This document shows, one piece after another, positions 37,851 through 51,188 of a stretch of DNA of 64,000 nucleotides (the first letter of the stretch is position 1; each line of letters starts with the position of its first letter). The translations under genes and the position numbers were made by a program. Under the pieces are notes generated by a model that did no database searches, was not told the origin of the DNA, and saw only the letters and a program-made list of their open reading frames with translations. The stretch is from the NCBI GenBank assembly GCA_051453625.1, contig JBOZIK010000001.1:173098436-173162435 (forward strand). The letters run 5' to 3'. Source of the stretch: Welwitschia mirabilis. Lineage: Eukaryota; Gnetophyta; Gnetopsida; Welwitschiales.

Positions 37851-38989
37851 TAATTTTCATAAATTTATTCTACTAAGCATGACTTTTACCATATTCCCTT
37901 AACCCAGAATTATAGATAAATAAAAATTAAAAATTAAATAAATATAAAATTTTTATAATATAAGAAGTGTATTTTAACGATGCAAGTTCTTAAGTTTTAT
38001 TTTTTTGCATAAAATCTAAAGTTATAATAAATAATTATTTAACTAGAAAAGATTTAACTAAGAAACTCTTAAACTAGTGTTTCAACTTTTTAGCACTATA
38101 TGCTATACATGCAAAGCTTTCTATACTAGATTTTGATGTTATTATTGATATATATGAAAAAAAAATTCTAATGAATTTTTGATATGTATAAAGAAAAATT
38201 TAAAATTCTAAAATTATGAAAAACTTTATTATTAAATATCCTTGTATTATGAAAATATTATTATAAAAATATATATGTTATCTTAGATATATTAATAACA
38301 CTCACAAATGCTAGTTTTATAAAATGGAAGTGCAATAGTTATTCTAATTTTAAGAAAATTAAAACTTATAAAAACTGACATATCAACATGGGGAATGATC
38401 AAATAGGATATGAAAATACAAAATGTTAGTACTTGTATGAATACTAATTGAGCCAAATGTAGATAGTATCTATATCACCAAGTTCATGTTTGTCTTATAT
38501 GTTAACTTAAACCTAATATATGTAATTCTAAATACTTAATGACTAAAACCCTTATGATTGATAACTTATAAGCCACCTAAATAGTGGTACTAGATATATA
38601 TATCTTAATATAAAAGCATGAAAAAGTTAATTGTAAATGTGGAAGATCATTTTTCCTATGACAAATTAATTCGTTCATGTTAGTATTTGATTAAGAAGCT
38701 GGTGAAATAAAATAATGATAATACATTTCATGATATGTGTAGCAAGAATCATTGTCAAATATTATCATAATTAGTTCAAAATATTAGTCAAGATGAATTC
38801 CTAAAATGTAAATTTACCTAAACTTCATTAAAGTAATTAATTTATAATCCTATTTTCTTTATTTTATGTTTTAGTAGAATAAAATTTCTTGATAGATTAT
38901 GATTGTTATGTTGACAATTTGAGGTGGATATATGAATATAAATATGAAATATCATTAATTTTAAAATTATATAACTAATTACTAGTTGT

Positions 38990-39490
38990 TTTTTCTTTTT
39001 TGTTTTTTGGAGAAAATTTCATATTTCTATTAAAAGGAATACTTTACAAAAGTAGTTTAAAGGGTGGAAAAACTTCATACCTAATAAAAAGGCAAGTGGA
39101 CAATCCTAATAATGCAACTAATTAGTAATATCAAGTAGTCTTTATTCTTCATTAAAAATGGGGTTACCTCCTCTAGACACTAAACAAACTAATCACTAAT
39201 ACTAACTACAAACTTATAAAAAGCATTAGTAAAAAAAAAAAGAAAATGAAATAATAGAAGGATCTCCTTGTTAAACTAATTTTGAACTATTACCCCAAGG
39301 ATGGGATATTTTTCTTAGAGAAAATTATTAGCCTAGTGAAATCCCCAACCTGTCAACCTAGTAAAATTCCCCACCTATGTAGTAAAATGATAAATTTCTC
39401 TAGTTTTTTTTTATTGATGAGCATGTCCTTGGCATTATTGATTTTAATACTTTTTTCTAAGGATTGTTTTCCCCTATACCTATTTTTATT
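38990..39490 (-). mobile_element. Possible reversed LINE 3' end
   Basis: A T-rich run (TTTTCTTTTTTGTTTTTTGG) is followed by sequence resembling a minus-strand 3' UTR: 'TTTCTATTAAAAGGAATAC', 'TTACAAAAG', then short 'AACTTCATACC', 'AAAGGCAAGTGGACA'. Plant LINEs read backwards often start this way. No protein block was recognised, so this is a weak structural resemblance only. Confidence 0.25.
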
Positions 39491-42400
39491 TGAATGTTAA
39501 ACAAAACCAATTTTTTATGTGTCTTAATAATTGATCATTCAATACTTTAGGCTTAAGCCCTAGTGCTACATAATGATCCCTTAATAATGGTAATATTTAG
39601 CTAAGCGAAAATTTGAACTATCTTTTCATATTCATGAAAAATCTAGATATGGATTCAAGATAACATAATCTAAGATTAGGAATTTGCTGATCTGTATCTC
39701 TTTTTCCTACTTTACTAGTAACTAATCAGTTAAAATAATATCATTATAATGGAAAAAATATAATAAGTAATATAATATTTAATAGTCTATGCTTATGAAT
39801 AGAAAAATAAATAATCATGATTCTATACTACTAAAAGTACATCATTCTATCAATAGTATGTTAGAATTGACTTGCCTACAAGCAATATCTTAATGAAACT
39901 ATGAATGAGATGCATCTCATAAAATGAAAGATACATTTACTTGTACAAGTACATAATTTCATATTGAATTAGTTATAACTTAGAAAATAGATAAATAACC
40001 TATAAACAAAATTTAAAATTGGAACATTGACTTAACTTATACTTCCACTACTAACTATAATCCAATATCCTTATAATAAATAAATTAAAATTCTCAAAAA
40101 AAGAAAAATACATAAATAAATGGAAAAAACCTAGATCAAAATGTCTCGCTAGCATTACATTAAGGAAGTTTCAAAAGAATTACTTATCATAAACCAAGAT
40201 AAATATGTAGCCAATTAAACTCTAATCCAACTCTTTATTACAATTAAATTAAAGTAAAAATAAGTGAAAAAATTAGAAAAACTTATTCCATCTATTTGTT
40301 AATCATCTAATATTTTACTCTAAGAAATGGCAATACATTTATACATTAGTGTGAAGCAAATTTTGAACATGATTATAATGAATTATGTGTATAATTATGT
40401 ATGGTTGAGAAGATATTAGAAATTGGATTATCCTCATGGCAATCTAAATCTTTAATTCCTTATCATTTTTCCAAGACTACTATTATTAAGTTTGTGTATA
40501 GTTAATCTATTATCCCAATTTCTTATTTCCTATTATTAATTTATCACATTATGTTTAAAATATCATTACCTATTAATAGATTTATTGATCTCTTTCTATC
40601 TTAGAGTGCTGGATTTAGTGGTAAAATTCCAAGTAATTATTCCTTCTTTCATCAATAAATGTTACACTTTGACATCCATTAATAACTATTTATTTTATTA
40701 TAGTGACTTATGAAAGGTTATCAAATTTTATCTATGATATGGATTCTATAATATATTTATCATGTTATAATAACTTACAAAGCATTAAAAAATATATTAA
40801 ACTTGTTGTACTTTTATCGCTAGGCTATGGTCTGTTGATAATATAAACTAATGTATTTTTAAATATGAATTAAAGTTTAGTTTGAAAAAAGTAAAGACCC
40901 ATTAGGTCTATGAATTTGTTCTTTTTTAATGTGTAAATAATATTATCATCAAATTTATTAGCCATTAAACATGTGGCAAGTTATGTATTTTTATAGTATG
41001 TCATAGCTTTATGTTCAAATGATAATGATTCCTTCATCACTTAGTAAAATAAAATGAGACATGAAACACATTAATTATCAAAAGTTATATTGTTTTCATT
41101 ATATTACAATACATTTAATTTTAGTACATCCATCAAAGTGGTTATAATTATATCTCTCTTTTCTAAGAATCATCTCATTAAAAGGAGGAGATGGACTAGT
41201 GGCTCTGCCAACTTCAACTCTCAGATGCATCTTAATTTCCCTCAATTCCCTAATAAGGTAATTAAATTTGAACTCTAACATTTGCATCTAACCTTGAAGT
41301 TATCACCCTGTGCCCTAAAGATCCTTCCTCAAAAGGCCAAATTGTTCTATGAAAAATGCCATCATAGTGGGATTTGCTTATGTTTTAGGTGGTCTCTATA
41401 GGATTTATGCTTTCTCTCTCCTTATTAAATGAATTTTTGAAAGGTCCTTAGTAATTAAGACAATCATGTAAACTAGATGTTCACATATAAGCATTAAGAC
41501 ATTCATTATTCTTAAGATAACACTTACAAGAAAGTGAAAGGCTATCATGATGAGTGGCTAAATAGCATATTTTATAAATTTCAAGAAATAATAGGCTAGG
41601 TTATAAGGCTCTAAATTTTATAATTCAAGGACTAACCTAACATAGAGTATCATTAAATTGATCACATTAGTCATGGAATGAATATTAAAAGCTATAACTT
41701 CAAATATACACAACTCAAAGGGGGTGAATCTTAAATTTAGAGTTCTTTTTCAAAAGCTAATGATGCCATCTTAGGATCCATTTCATCTATTATCAATGCT
41801 CTAAATAACTTGTTCTTTTATTTTGTAGTGCATTTATCAGTATATAATCTAGTTCTTTAATGGGGAACATTAAATCTATTATGTAAACTTACTTAGTAAT
41901 TTCATTGTTCACCTTCCTCACTTTGGATTTTAATTATTTTAAATTTTAGTTAATTAATATCCTTGGTAATGTTTTCATGATAATAATATGTATTAATTTT
42001 CTAGTAAAGTTTTCTAAGTTGGCTCGGATAGTACTTCATGTATAAGAAGTATGTAAACTATAACAATCTTTGGTGAATCATATTCTGCACTAGGCCTTTA
42101 GTTATCATTTATAGATAGATATTTTAATCATATTTTTAAATGATTATGCCCTTTTTAAATCATTTTTTCTATCTGTTACATCTCAAGAGAGTATCAGTTA
42201 TACTAAAGTAATGGTTTAAGTAGTTAGAGAATGTGCATGAGGTAAAGAAGTAGAAACATATGTTGTAGTACTCCTGCATAATCTATGACTTGGTTATTTA
42301 GTCTTAAAAAATACAACTCTACATATTACAAATAAACATATTTATTAATAAAAATTAATATTAAATGGACTTAGTGATGTGAATTTTAGAAGAATAATTT

Positions 42401-44781
42401 TAAATGCCATAGCTCTATCTTTTTATTCTCTTTTAGTCCTAAATTCTACCTTAAATAATCATTATTTTCTTTAAAATTAGGAAGTACGGAATAAAATATT
42501 TTAAAAAAGTGTAAAACTACATACATAATATTTATCTTTTCTAAAAACAAAAATACATCTTTGCTTAAAAAAATAATGGATGAGAACTTACTCAAGCTAT
42601 AAATAATAATGACATTTTAACTTTGATATGTGAATGTGTATTTTTAGTGTAAATAGTGGACTTCTCATAGGATAGCAAAAGATTGATGTAAACACATAGG
42701 ATTAAAAATGAAATTTTCTTAAATTATCATGTCATTTTTATAAGTTTTTTAATGAGATGCATCTATGGCAGCACAATAGCATTACAATAAATATTTAAAT
42801 GGTTATCATAGGAATTATCACTAAGTGACTACATGTGATTACTTATAGGCTAGGAAGTAAACATTATCATCTATATTATCATTGCATGACTCATCTATGA
42901 TAGTTTTTAGACTTAAATTTTAGATTTTCTATGGCTATTGCAAATTGGTAAGGCTATGATGGGTACTAATTAGATGTCAAGACTTATTACACACTATGGT
43001 ACATTATGATAATTATGTCATAAAAATCATAATAAACTTTTTTTTCTTTCATAGCATTATCATTAAGTAATGGTACTATGTTAATTTCATCTTGTAATGT
43101 TGTGATAATGTTGTAATAGAGGAATATTATTAAATTCCTTATCTTCTTCATTTTAGTTTATATATATTCTTATATTTTTTACTATTATTTTTTAATTATT
43201 ATCACTGTGTATCACTTAATAATAGCCTAGTGATACATTATTGATACTATTATAATTTATTTTATGTTTTATAATAGTGTCACTTACTATCATTTATGAT
43301 ATAGAAGTAATTATTCATTTTATAGATCATTTTTTCCTTTTCTTATTTTTACCTATCATAATTCCTAAACCATTCACACTTAAACTTTACAAAGAATTTT
43401 AGGAAGGGTGGTGCTCCTTGATTTTGATGTACCCTATCTATTTCATTTCTTAGATCAAGTTAGGTAGTAGCATGCATAATGTTTGAGTTGAGGATGAGAC
43501 CATTTCTTTATTCAATTATAATAAAAACTAAATGGATTTTTAATTAGAGGTAATAATTATTTTAATTTGTATTTAACTAAGTAAATTATAGATTCATAAC
43601 CCCACCTAAATATCTTAGATGCTTTCTCCAATAATAACATACATTAACTAAAGTTTGTACTTATCAAATCCTAGCCATGTAGCCCAAAATAATAGATAAT
43701 TCATCTTTCCAAAGGTTATGAATATGAGTCAATATCAAAAGCATAATGTTGGAACTTCAATTTCACTTAAAGATGGAAGTAGATTTTAGTGGAAAGGCAT
43801 ACACACAAACTTGAAAATGCACTTGGTTTTTTCACATTTACCCCTAGTCAACAACCTAAATCTAGGGCATTTTCATAACTACTTACTACATTTTTCCTTA
43901 ATCTCGTTTAGTCAGTTTGACATTTTCTCTTGGAAATTTTTGTTAAATGATGGAATTAATCACAAATAAATTTTTATGATAAATTATTTTCTCCATTTAT
44001 AACATACCTCACTATGAAAATGGGGTTTTTATATTTAGTCATAAATAGTACTAATATGGAGATAAGGTTTATTAATGGAACCGATACTCTTTTTAATAAT
44101 TACAAATAGATAGTAGAATCTAGTTAACCTTAGCATAGTGAAGATGAAGCATTCATATTTAATATCTATGGAAACTCAAATTAGACTAAAAATAGGAGTC
44201 ATTCAAACCCTTTTTATAATATTATCAATTCTTGTGTAAATGGTTTTATGAATTTGATAATGCAAATGGTCAAAATTCCTAGAAGTACATGGGATAATAT
44301 ATTAAAATGAATGAAAATCAATCATAAACTAACAATGAATAGGTGAAAATATTATATATTAGCATATAATAAAATAAGATAATTACTAATTACTCAATAT
44401 CCATACATGTACTATTGGAATGAGTAGAGAGTGTAGTGTTAAAAAAAATCATTTAATCCATATCATTAAGTAAAAGTATGATTATTTTAATTAATTACTT
44501 CTTTAATGTTGACAAAGTCAATTCATAATAATGCATCCATCTAGTAAGATAGGTGTTTATGATGAATATTCACATAATTTGAAAAGCACAATGGAACAAC
44601 TAGGTTATCCAATCTTCACATGTATAGCCATTAACATTTTACCATAGTATTTAGAGTTTGGTTTTTAATAATGAGATACAAAGTATAATGTACATCACTA
44701 TGGTATAAAGTCATAAGATATAAATAATTTAAATAGAAGGGAATGATAAGTTCATTTCACATAAAAAGAACTTATTACACT

Positions 44782-44803
44782 CACTCACTCTCACACACAC
44801 ATA
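44782..44803. repeat. CACT/CACA simple repeat
   Basis: A short run of CACTCACTCACTCTCACACACACA, a decayed microsatellite. Confidence 0.6.
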
Positions 44804-44923
44804 AAAAACAATGAGATGAGTGCAGCCAGTATCAGATGAGTAGGGACCTAGAAGACAAAGTCCAAATTATGGCCAACTAACACCCCTCCATAGAAAAAAA
44901 TTTCTTATGGCTACTATATTATA

Positions 44924-44958
44924 CTATAAAAGGCCCCTCTTAGGAATATTTTCCTAAG
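44924..44958 (+). promoter_or_regulatory. TATA box followed by a perfect hairpin
   Basis: CTATAAAAGGCCCC is followed at once by CTTAGGAA-TATT-TTCCTAAG, a perfect 8-bp-arm stem (44939-44958), then CACTTCTAGAGAACATTGTG. The layout resembles the promoter/R region of an LTR or similar element on the plus strand. No partner LTR was found. It may be a solo LTR, but this is inference. Confidence 0.35.
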
Positions 44959-45489
44959 GCACTTCTAGAGAACATTGTGATTTTATTTTATATATTTTTT
45001 TCTTCCTTTTTTTTGAAATGGAAATAATTTAATATAGAGAGTTCTTTTTCACGTGATATTTAATAAGTGATATAATTGAAAGTTAGTGGAAAATATAATG
45101 AAAATACTAACTAATTAGGTTATACCAAAGTATGACATGCATAAATATTAAATTCATGAGTAAGAAGAATTAAATACACTTTTTTAAAATTTCATACATT
45201 TTTCTAATTTAGAATAACACTGTTTTCCTTAGGCATAGAACATAAATAAGAAAATTCAAAGTTAAATTATTCCTATATACCTAAAAAAGATAGAAAAATA
45301 ATTATGTAAATACTTATATAAGTAAAAGTATAATTCAAACAATTATAAAATTGGGATGAAGGATTTTTAATGGAATGGATTTGGGTTTAACAATTTTATC
45401 ATTAGATTCACAAGGTTATTTAAGAATTAAACAAAGATCTTTTAGCTTGTTATCATGATATATTTTTAACTATTATCCATTTACTAAAA

Positions 45490-46610
45490 AATTTTTCTCA
45501 TCAATTAGATTCTTGATGAGTGCACTTCCATTTCAATTTAGTTTAATAACTTCAAGAAGTTCTTCCATTTGGTAAGTAGTTTATATAATAAAACTTTATC
45601 TCTTGGTTTGAAATTCTTTCAATTAATTTTCTTATTATGATAATTCTTTAGTCGATTCCTTAGAATTTTTTGATTTTTTTATTACATAGTAACTTGTTTC
45701 ATCTAGTTAAGTTCATAGGAGTTTCTTTTGAATATTTTCTTCATTGTTTAGGTTTAACTTGTGCATTAATTTTATAAATTTGTATTTGATTTCTATATGA
45801 AGTAAGCATTTTTTTATAAACTAATTAATAAGGCATGAAATCTAAATAGATTCTGCACATAATGCTCTATGCTCATAATTCTTCATTTAATTTTTTGGAT
45901 TAATTATTATTAGAATTAACTATCTCAAATAAGATTATCTTAATTTCTCTACCAACATATTCTACTTAGTCACTAGTTTGAAAATTATAGCTTATTTTGA
46001 TTTTATATAAGATGCTTACTGCTGCCATAGGCTTTTTCATGGTTCAATTAATGAAATGAGTTTTTTAATCACTAATAAGAACTTGTGAGTATCTGAAGCA
46101 TTGTAAAACATATTATTTAAAAAATTTGACAATTGTTTAACATCATTACTTTTAATTATTTTGGCTTCCAACCATTTTGTAATGTAATTTATACAAATAA
46201 AAATGTATTAATAATCATGTAATTCTAAGGTCTAATAAACTTAATTTCTTAAACATCAAATGATTCATATTCTAAGATTAGATTCATAGGAATCTCATCC
46301 TTCATTGATAATCCCCTTATTTGTTAGCAATAATCATACTTTAATATTTATTTTAAAGAGTCTTAAAATAGAGTTACTAACAAAATCCACTTTGTAAGAT
46401 CTTTTAAGTAGCCATTTCTCCATTGAAATGGTTTCTGAAACTACTACCATGATACATTTGCAAAATTCTTATTTGGTTCCATTCTAGAATACAGCTTCAT
46501 TTCATCTCAACCTTGCAAATGCGATATAAGAATGCATCTCTCCAAATGTAGTTCTTAATTCTTTTAAGAGATAACTTCTATCTTCACTCAACCAATATTA
46601 TAGTACATGA
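45490..46610 (-). pseudogene. Element E integrase remnant
   Basis: The minus strand gives FNGEMAT then KILQSGFC ('HFSG.KTA.KILQSGFYWP'), KDEIPMNLILEYESFDV ('RDEMPM.PILE.E.FDVWG'), and then a degraded core. Next come HIEIKYKFIKLMHKLNLN ('LPVELEHKAYWAIK.LN.D') and FQTKR then LLYKLLTKWK ('F..G..VLLY....LFPGKLKSRW'). The DDE catalytic residues cannot all be located. It lies directly downstream of RNase H on the same strand. Confidence 0.75.
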
Positions 46611-46639
46611 GGTGTAGATAGATAATTTAAAATATTTAC

Positions 46640-47280
46640 ATATCAAAAATTATGATTGTGATAATTATGATTTATCACAAAAAATTTTCATCAAGAAATC
46701 TATCATCAAACGTATCCTTAGGTTGACATGTTTTGGACAACTCCAAAACTAAAAGTTGATCATCTACAATGTTTTTCTATTCTTACTTATCTCAAATATG
46801 TAAATCAAATTCTTACATAAGTATCTATTAATTCATAATACAACCATATTAATTTTTTTAGTTGTAAAAAATTGGATGACTAGATGATTTATGTAGACAT
46901 ATTTTAAAACCTAAGGAAATGTATAAATTTAATAAGTATTATTATAATTTCTAAAAATTTTATTTTAGTTGTGATGTACTTGCATTGATCTAAATTTAAA
47001 GTTTTAGAAATGTAATATCTAACATGTAGCTTGTGTTCAATATATTAACCTAATATTATACTGATTGTAGTATTACTAATACTACACATTAGATCAAAAG
47101 AATATTTTAAATTATGTTCATTAATAATAGGTGTGGTTGTGACTTTTTCCTTCAAAATATTAAAAGCTTATTCATAATTCTCATTTCATATAAAAATTTT
47201 ATCCTTTTCAAATAGCTCATATAATGGCTTTACAACCTTTAAGAGTTATTACCCAGTGTATCCTAGAAAGCCTGTTAATG
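46640..47280 (-). pseudogene. Element E RNase H remnant
   Basis: LKEKVTTTPIINEHN, YSFDLMCSISNTT, EHKLHVRYYISKTLNL and QCKYITTKIKFLEII are the degraded 'LKERL..APII.APDW..PFELMCDASDYA', 'KPHVIYYASKTLN' and 'Q.NYTTTEKELLA' blocks, in order and largely in one frame. The second half is less readable. Confidence 0.8.
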
Positions 47281-48180
47281 TTTTGATATTAGTTAGGTTT
47301 GGTAAACATGTTATTACTTGAATTTTCTTTAGATCCATAGTTATTTCTATTTTTGATACAATGTAACCTAAGATAATTCTACTCTTTATCATGAAAACAT
47401 CATGATATAACTCTATGAATCCATTCTAAAATCTAATTAAAGAGTTTACCATATATTGAAAAATCATTCATGAAGATTTTGATAAAATTTTTCAACAAAT
47501 CAAAAACAATAGATATCATATATCATTGAAAAGTAGTGGGTGCATTACATAATCTAAAAGATATTCTTAGATAGGTATATATTATAAAATTTAAAGTGAA
47601 GTTTGTTTTGTATTTATCATTAGGTGCTATGGCAATTTTATTATAACCACTAAATCCATAAAAAATAATAATATTCGTTTCTAGAGAATTTTTCTAAATT
47701 TTGGTCAATGTATAAAATAGTATAATCATCCTTTTTATTCATTCATTTATCTTTCTAAAATCAATTCAAACTCACCATTTATCATTTTTCTTTAATAACA
47801 CACTAATTAAACTTATCCATTTACTATTTGAGATGGGGTGTTTTATGCCTTCATTTTGTAATTTATGGATTTCTTTCTTAATCAACTTTCATAATATAGG
47901 TTTTAACCACTAAGGATGTTTTCTAATGAGTTCACATTTTCTTCTAAGTATCCTTTTAACATCATCAAGAATAGTAGGATTTCTTTTTAAAGAACTTTAT
48001 GTAACCTAGAAAAAGTCCCTCATTTTTCTTGAGTGTTTAAATCAATTATTTTTTTGATTCTATGTCTAATTCATTATTGATAATAAATGGACTAATTATT
48101 TTAGTATTTGAGAAGATATATTCTAGATTAGCTAATGATTCTTCAAGTTTCAAGGTCTCTTAAATTTCGTTTTAAGTAAG
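47281..48180 (-). pseudogene. Element E reverse transcriptase remnant
   Basis: The minus strand reads LEESLANLEYIFSNTKIIS ('PLPSHLKY.FL......PVII') before the domain. WISLISVLLKKNDKW and IDFRKINE follow ('WVSP.QVVPKK', 'CIDYRKLNE'). YGFSGYNKIAIAPNDKYKTN is the well-kept 'LDGFSGY.QI.IAPED..KTTF' block. FRLCNAPTTFQ precedes MISIVFDLLKN, and FIKIFMNDFSIYGKLF holds the catalytic block, with FMND in place of F(M/V)DD. Stops replace Trp, Gln and Arg at several conserved sites. Confidence 0.85.
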
Positions 48181-48349
48181 GAAATCCTAATGGTTTAGAT
48201 ATTCAAATAGTATTATTTCTTGTATTTCTTTTTCTTCTTGTTGTAAAGCATTTACATCTAGGATATATTCATGTTCATTTTATAATAGGAATTAAATGGG
48301 ATCCTTAATAAGAATGGCTTTGAAAACTACATCAACAAATCTTGAATCC

Positions 48350-48750
48350 TTACTGTGGTGTTCTTCTTCCTTATATTTGAAAATATTAAACATGTTTAAG
48401 TTTATCTTGAAATTTTTAAAGGTTAGCTAAACTAAATTAGTTTGATAGAAAATTATAGCATTGGTTGTAGCTAAAAAATATCTAACTAAGATAATTAAAA
48501 GAAAATTTTCCAAAATATTCAAGATAATAAAATTAGTGGAGTATGTTTCTTAGTTAACCTAAACTAATAATTTTCAATGATTCCCTTTATGGTTGTAATA
48601 GAACTATCAACTAATGATGGATTCATTATGGTTTTATAACATTTTATAAATCAAAATTTTTTCAAAGATAGGGAGGCATGATATTTATGCTTGCTTCTAA
48701 TTTTGATAAGGCACGAGACATCCATTTCTTATTAATGATCACTAAAATAG
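48350..48750 (-). pseudogene. Element E retropepsin remnant
   Basis: RALSKLEASINIMPP is the degraded 'ALCDLGASINLMP' active-site segment; the catalytic Asp position now reads Lys, so it would be inactive. FKNFKINLNMFNIFKYKEEE near the low-coordinate end matches '.......TFNVFNAMKFP.EEDE'. Spacing to the reverse transcriptase is normal. Confidence 0.65.
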
Positions 48751-50149
48751 ATCATGATCTAGGATGCTTATACTTAGGTGGGATGTTTTTCTTTATCATT
48801 TGAGTAATGTGTTTTTACTAAATGAACTTATTAAGAATGAATTTTTGTTTCTTTCTCAAACATAAATCCTTGATGTATTTAGAATATAGATGAGTATCTT
48901 TGATTTCTTATGTTCAAGGTATTTTTAATTCCACTTATTTGAAAATACAATTTAAGTCTTCATCATTAACTAAGTTATCTCTCAATCCTTTTGAAAATAA
49001 TGGTTAAGGTACTATTTTATTTAATGATTTGCTAGTAAGAAGGGTGAATGAATCTTTTTTCTTATATATCTCCTCTAGTTTATATTCCTTTAGAGGAATT
49101 GTCTCTTTGGATATCTCTTCTTTGCTTACTCTAGCCTTTTATTACAATTTTTTTTACTTTTTGATAATTAGCTACTTATTGATTCCTTTAATTATTTTCC
49201 CTTTTGATTCATAATCAATTAGGTTTTCTCATAAGATTTATTGGTAGGATTCAGTTCTCTTTATAATGGTAATCTTGTTTACTACATTTGCACAAAATCT
49301 ATGTTTGTTCATTTTATTTTTGCACTTTTTCATTCACTAGGTTTATTTGTTATTTTACTCCTTCAGTTATGATCTATTATTGATAAAATTATTTAAATCT
49401 AAAATTTCCATTATTTTTCTAATATGATATAATTTAATCTTGACCTATTTACATATTAGATGATTATGATGATCTTTATGAATAAGTGAGGTAATTTTAC
49501 TATTATGATCTTTGGTTATTTAAGGGATTAACTTATGAAGGTTAGTTTGAAGTAGTTATAGAAGATGGGGTATTTTTTTGAAATACTACTATCATTTCTT
49601 TTATTAAATTAAGTACATACTATTAAAGATCCACAAGCTTGTGCTTGATGTTCTACTTATTTATAAAGAATACATAGATCAAAATTCTCTATAGTGGTGG
49701 AACTAGGATCAGACTAAAATTGAGATATAATAATTTAAGTAGGTATTATGTCACATTTTGAACTACTATGAATAATTTTTATGATAAATAAGAGGCTTAA
49801 TATGGTGACAGTTATTGGAGAACAAAGAAACAACTATGTGGATTAGGTATCTAGCTTGCTTTAGCCCCATTCAAGTATGTATGGTACTATTTCATGCCCA
49901 ATAGCATTGTTATGTTAGGAACCACCATTTCATGCACTACTCTTGGTCAGTGCCATGAAATAGGTGAAGGCTATTATAGTCCCACCACAAGTCAACTGGG
50001 CAATTTCAATTAATGGGATTTCTAGGGTTCACTCATGTTCATAACATTCATCATTTTTACATCATCGTTTTCATCTTGCTAGCCATTGTTACTTGTTCTT
50101 GATCTAAAGTATTTTATTTAGTTGTTATGATAGGTCATAGTTTCCTTTA
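48751..50149 (-). other. Element E gag-to-protease interval
   Basis: Position predicts the gag C-terminus and zinc knuckle. A GC-richer patch at 49860-50030 gives fragments such as EIPLIEIAQLTCGGTII on the minus strand, which may include part of a knuckle region, but no CCHC is readable. A 61-codon plus-strand open run at 49029-49214 lies opposite the element and is probably chance. Confidence 0.4.
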
Positions 50150-50680
50150 GTCAATTAAATCATATAAAATTTTAAATTAATTTTTAATAGTTTTATTTTA
50201 AATGTTTCAACATGGTATGAATTTTAAATGTTGGATCACATATTTATCTAATCCTTCTATGAATATTTAAATAAGTTGATGTGATGAAAATTCATGATGA
50301 GAACTCCTTTGATACAGACTATTGAATCTCTCATATTCTTCTTTATAATCCTCTTCTTTTTTTTATTGGAAAGTCATTAATTTTTTTCTTATACTATACA
50401 GCTTATGATATAAAATAAACTTTTAAAGGGATTTTTGAATTCCTCCCATGATCTAATAGGGTTTTCAATAGCCTATAGTCAAAATTTATCTTTGTTTTTT
50501 AAGATTATTCTAAAAGCAATTACCTTGGTTTTATCAACAACTATAAGAGCTAAAAAATCCATTGTTTTCTTGTAAAATTTGATTAAGTACATCATTGTTT
50601 TTTTTTAATTTAATTAAGTACATCATTCAATCCTCTTCATTAGTTCCATAGAATGGTTGTAAGAGTTTCACATTACAAAC
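50150..50680 (-). pseudogene. Element E gag remnant
   Basis: RSWEEFKNPFKSLFY is the degraded 'TWEEL...FL.KYFP' capsid block. EEDYKEEYERFNSLYQRSS and QLIQIFIEGLDKYV-like sequence (one TAA at Gln) correspond to 'GE....WERFK.L...CPHH' and '.LIQ.FYEGL'. The minus-strand order fits the rest of element E. Confidence 0.7.
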
Positions 50681-50985
50681 TTTAACATTTTATTTCAAAT
50701 GAAAATACTAATGGTCCATCATATATTGGTTCATGTGGGAAGTTTAAATCCTTCAATCTTTAACTAGGTTAGGCTAAGCTACTTACATTAATCTTTCTTG
50801 AATTTCCAAGATATATTTGATTTAGTAGATGAAATCTAGACTGGCTCAGTCACATGAGTTCTGAATTCACATGTTCACTTAGAAGTAATCTAAGATTTGA
50901 ATATGATCCTTCCAAATATGGGTTTTATGGGGTTGAGTGTACTATGACATTTTATATTAGATTTAACTCCTATGAATAGTATTAC

Positions 50986-51088
50986 ATTACGAATTTGTAT
51001 TTATTTAATATGGTATTTTGAGTAGTTTTATAGGACATTAGACAGGTTTATGCTAAGTTTTGACAATAATGAATAGCTAAGGTAAATA
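50986..51088 (+). repeat. 100-bp dispersed motif, copy 1 (cut by gap)
   Basis: It contains GAATTTGTATTTATTTAATATGG-like sequence, then GAGTAGTTTTATAGGACATT, AGACAGGTTTATGCTAAGTT and CTAAGGTAAATA, which runs into the assembly gap. It matches 53236-53345 almost along its length and 55893-55960 in its first part. Confidence 0.65.
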
Positions 51089-51188
51089 NNNNNNNNNNNN
51101 NNNNNNNNNNNNNNNNNNNNNNNNNNNNNNNNNNNNNNNNNNNNNNNNNNNNNNNNNNNNNNNNNNNNNNNNNNNNNNNNNNNNNNNN
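51089..51188. other. Assembly gap (100 N)
   Basis: Exactly 100 undetermined bases, a common placeholder for a scaffold gap of unknown size. Confidence 0.97.

Larger units (their letters stand above)
37851..45480. other. Unassigned 7.6-kb region
   Basis: No confident gene or element protein was found on either strand. Landmarks are a stretch resembling a reversed LINE 3' tail (38990-39490), clusters of GTGATA/TATCAC words (42780-43330), a CA/CT simple repeat (44782-44803) and a TATA box with hairpin (44924-44958). The 3' LTR expected for D and the downstream LTR expected for E could both lie here, but neither could be matched to a partner. Confidence 0.35.
45490..50680 (-). mobile_element. 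Element E: minus-strand Ty3/gypsy internal region
   Basis: Gag, protease, reverse transcriptase, RNase H and integrase remnants occur in the standard gypsy order on the minus strand, from high to low coordinates. The lineage is again Athila/Tat-like. LTRs were not found: the right flank runs into an assembly gap and other elements, and the left flank has no match. This is the most complete coding complement in the window, although every domain carries stops or frameshifts. Confidence 0.8.

Noticed and set aside
41090-41287. Overlapping open runs on both strands, with a possible CCHC knuckle downstream (KLFYEKCHHSG near 41335)
   Set aside because: Only two of the knuckle ligands can be placed and there is no gag context; open runs on both strands indicate chance.
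42780-43330. Clustered GTGATA/TATCAC words suggesting terminal repeats of a DNA transposon
   Set aside because: No consistent pair of terminal inverted repeats or target duplication could be defined.
44600-45100. Promoter of an integrated pararetrovirus
   Set aside because: Only the TATA region is suggestive; no caulimovirid coding block or tRNA-Met site was found nearby.
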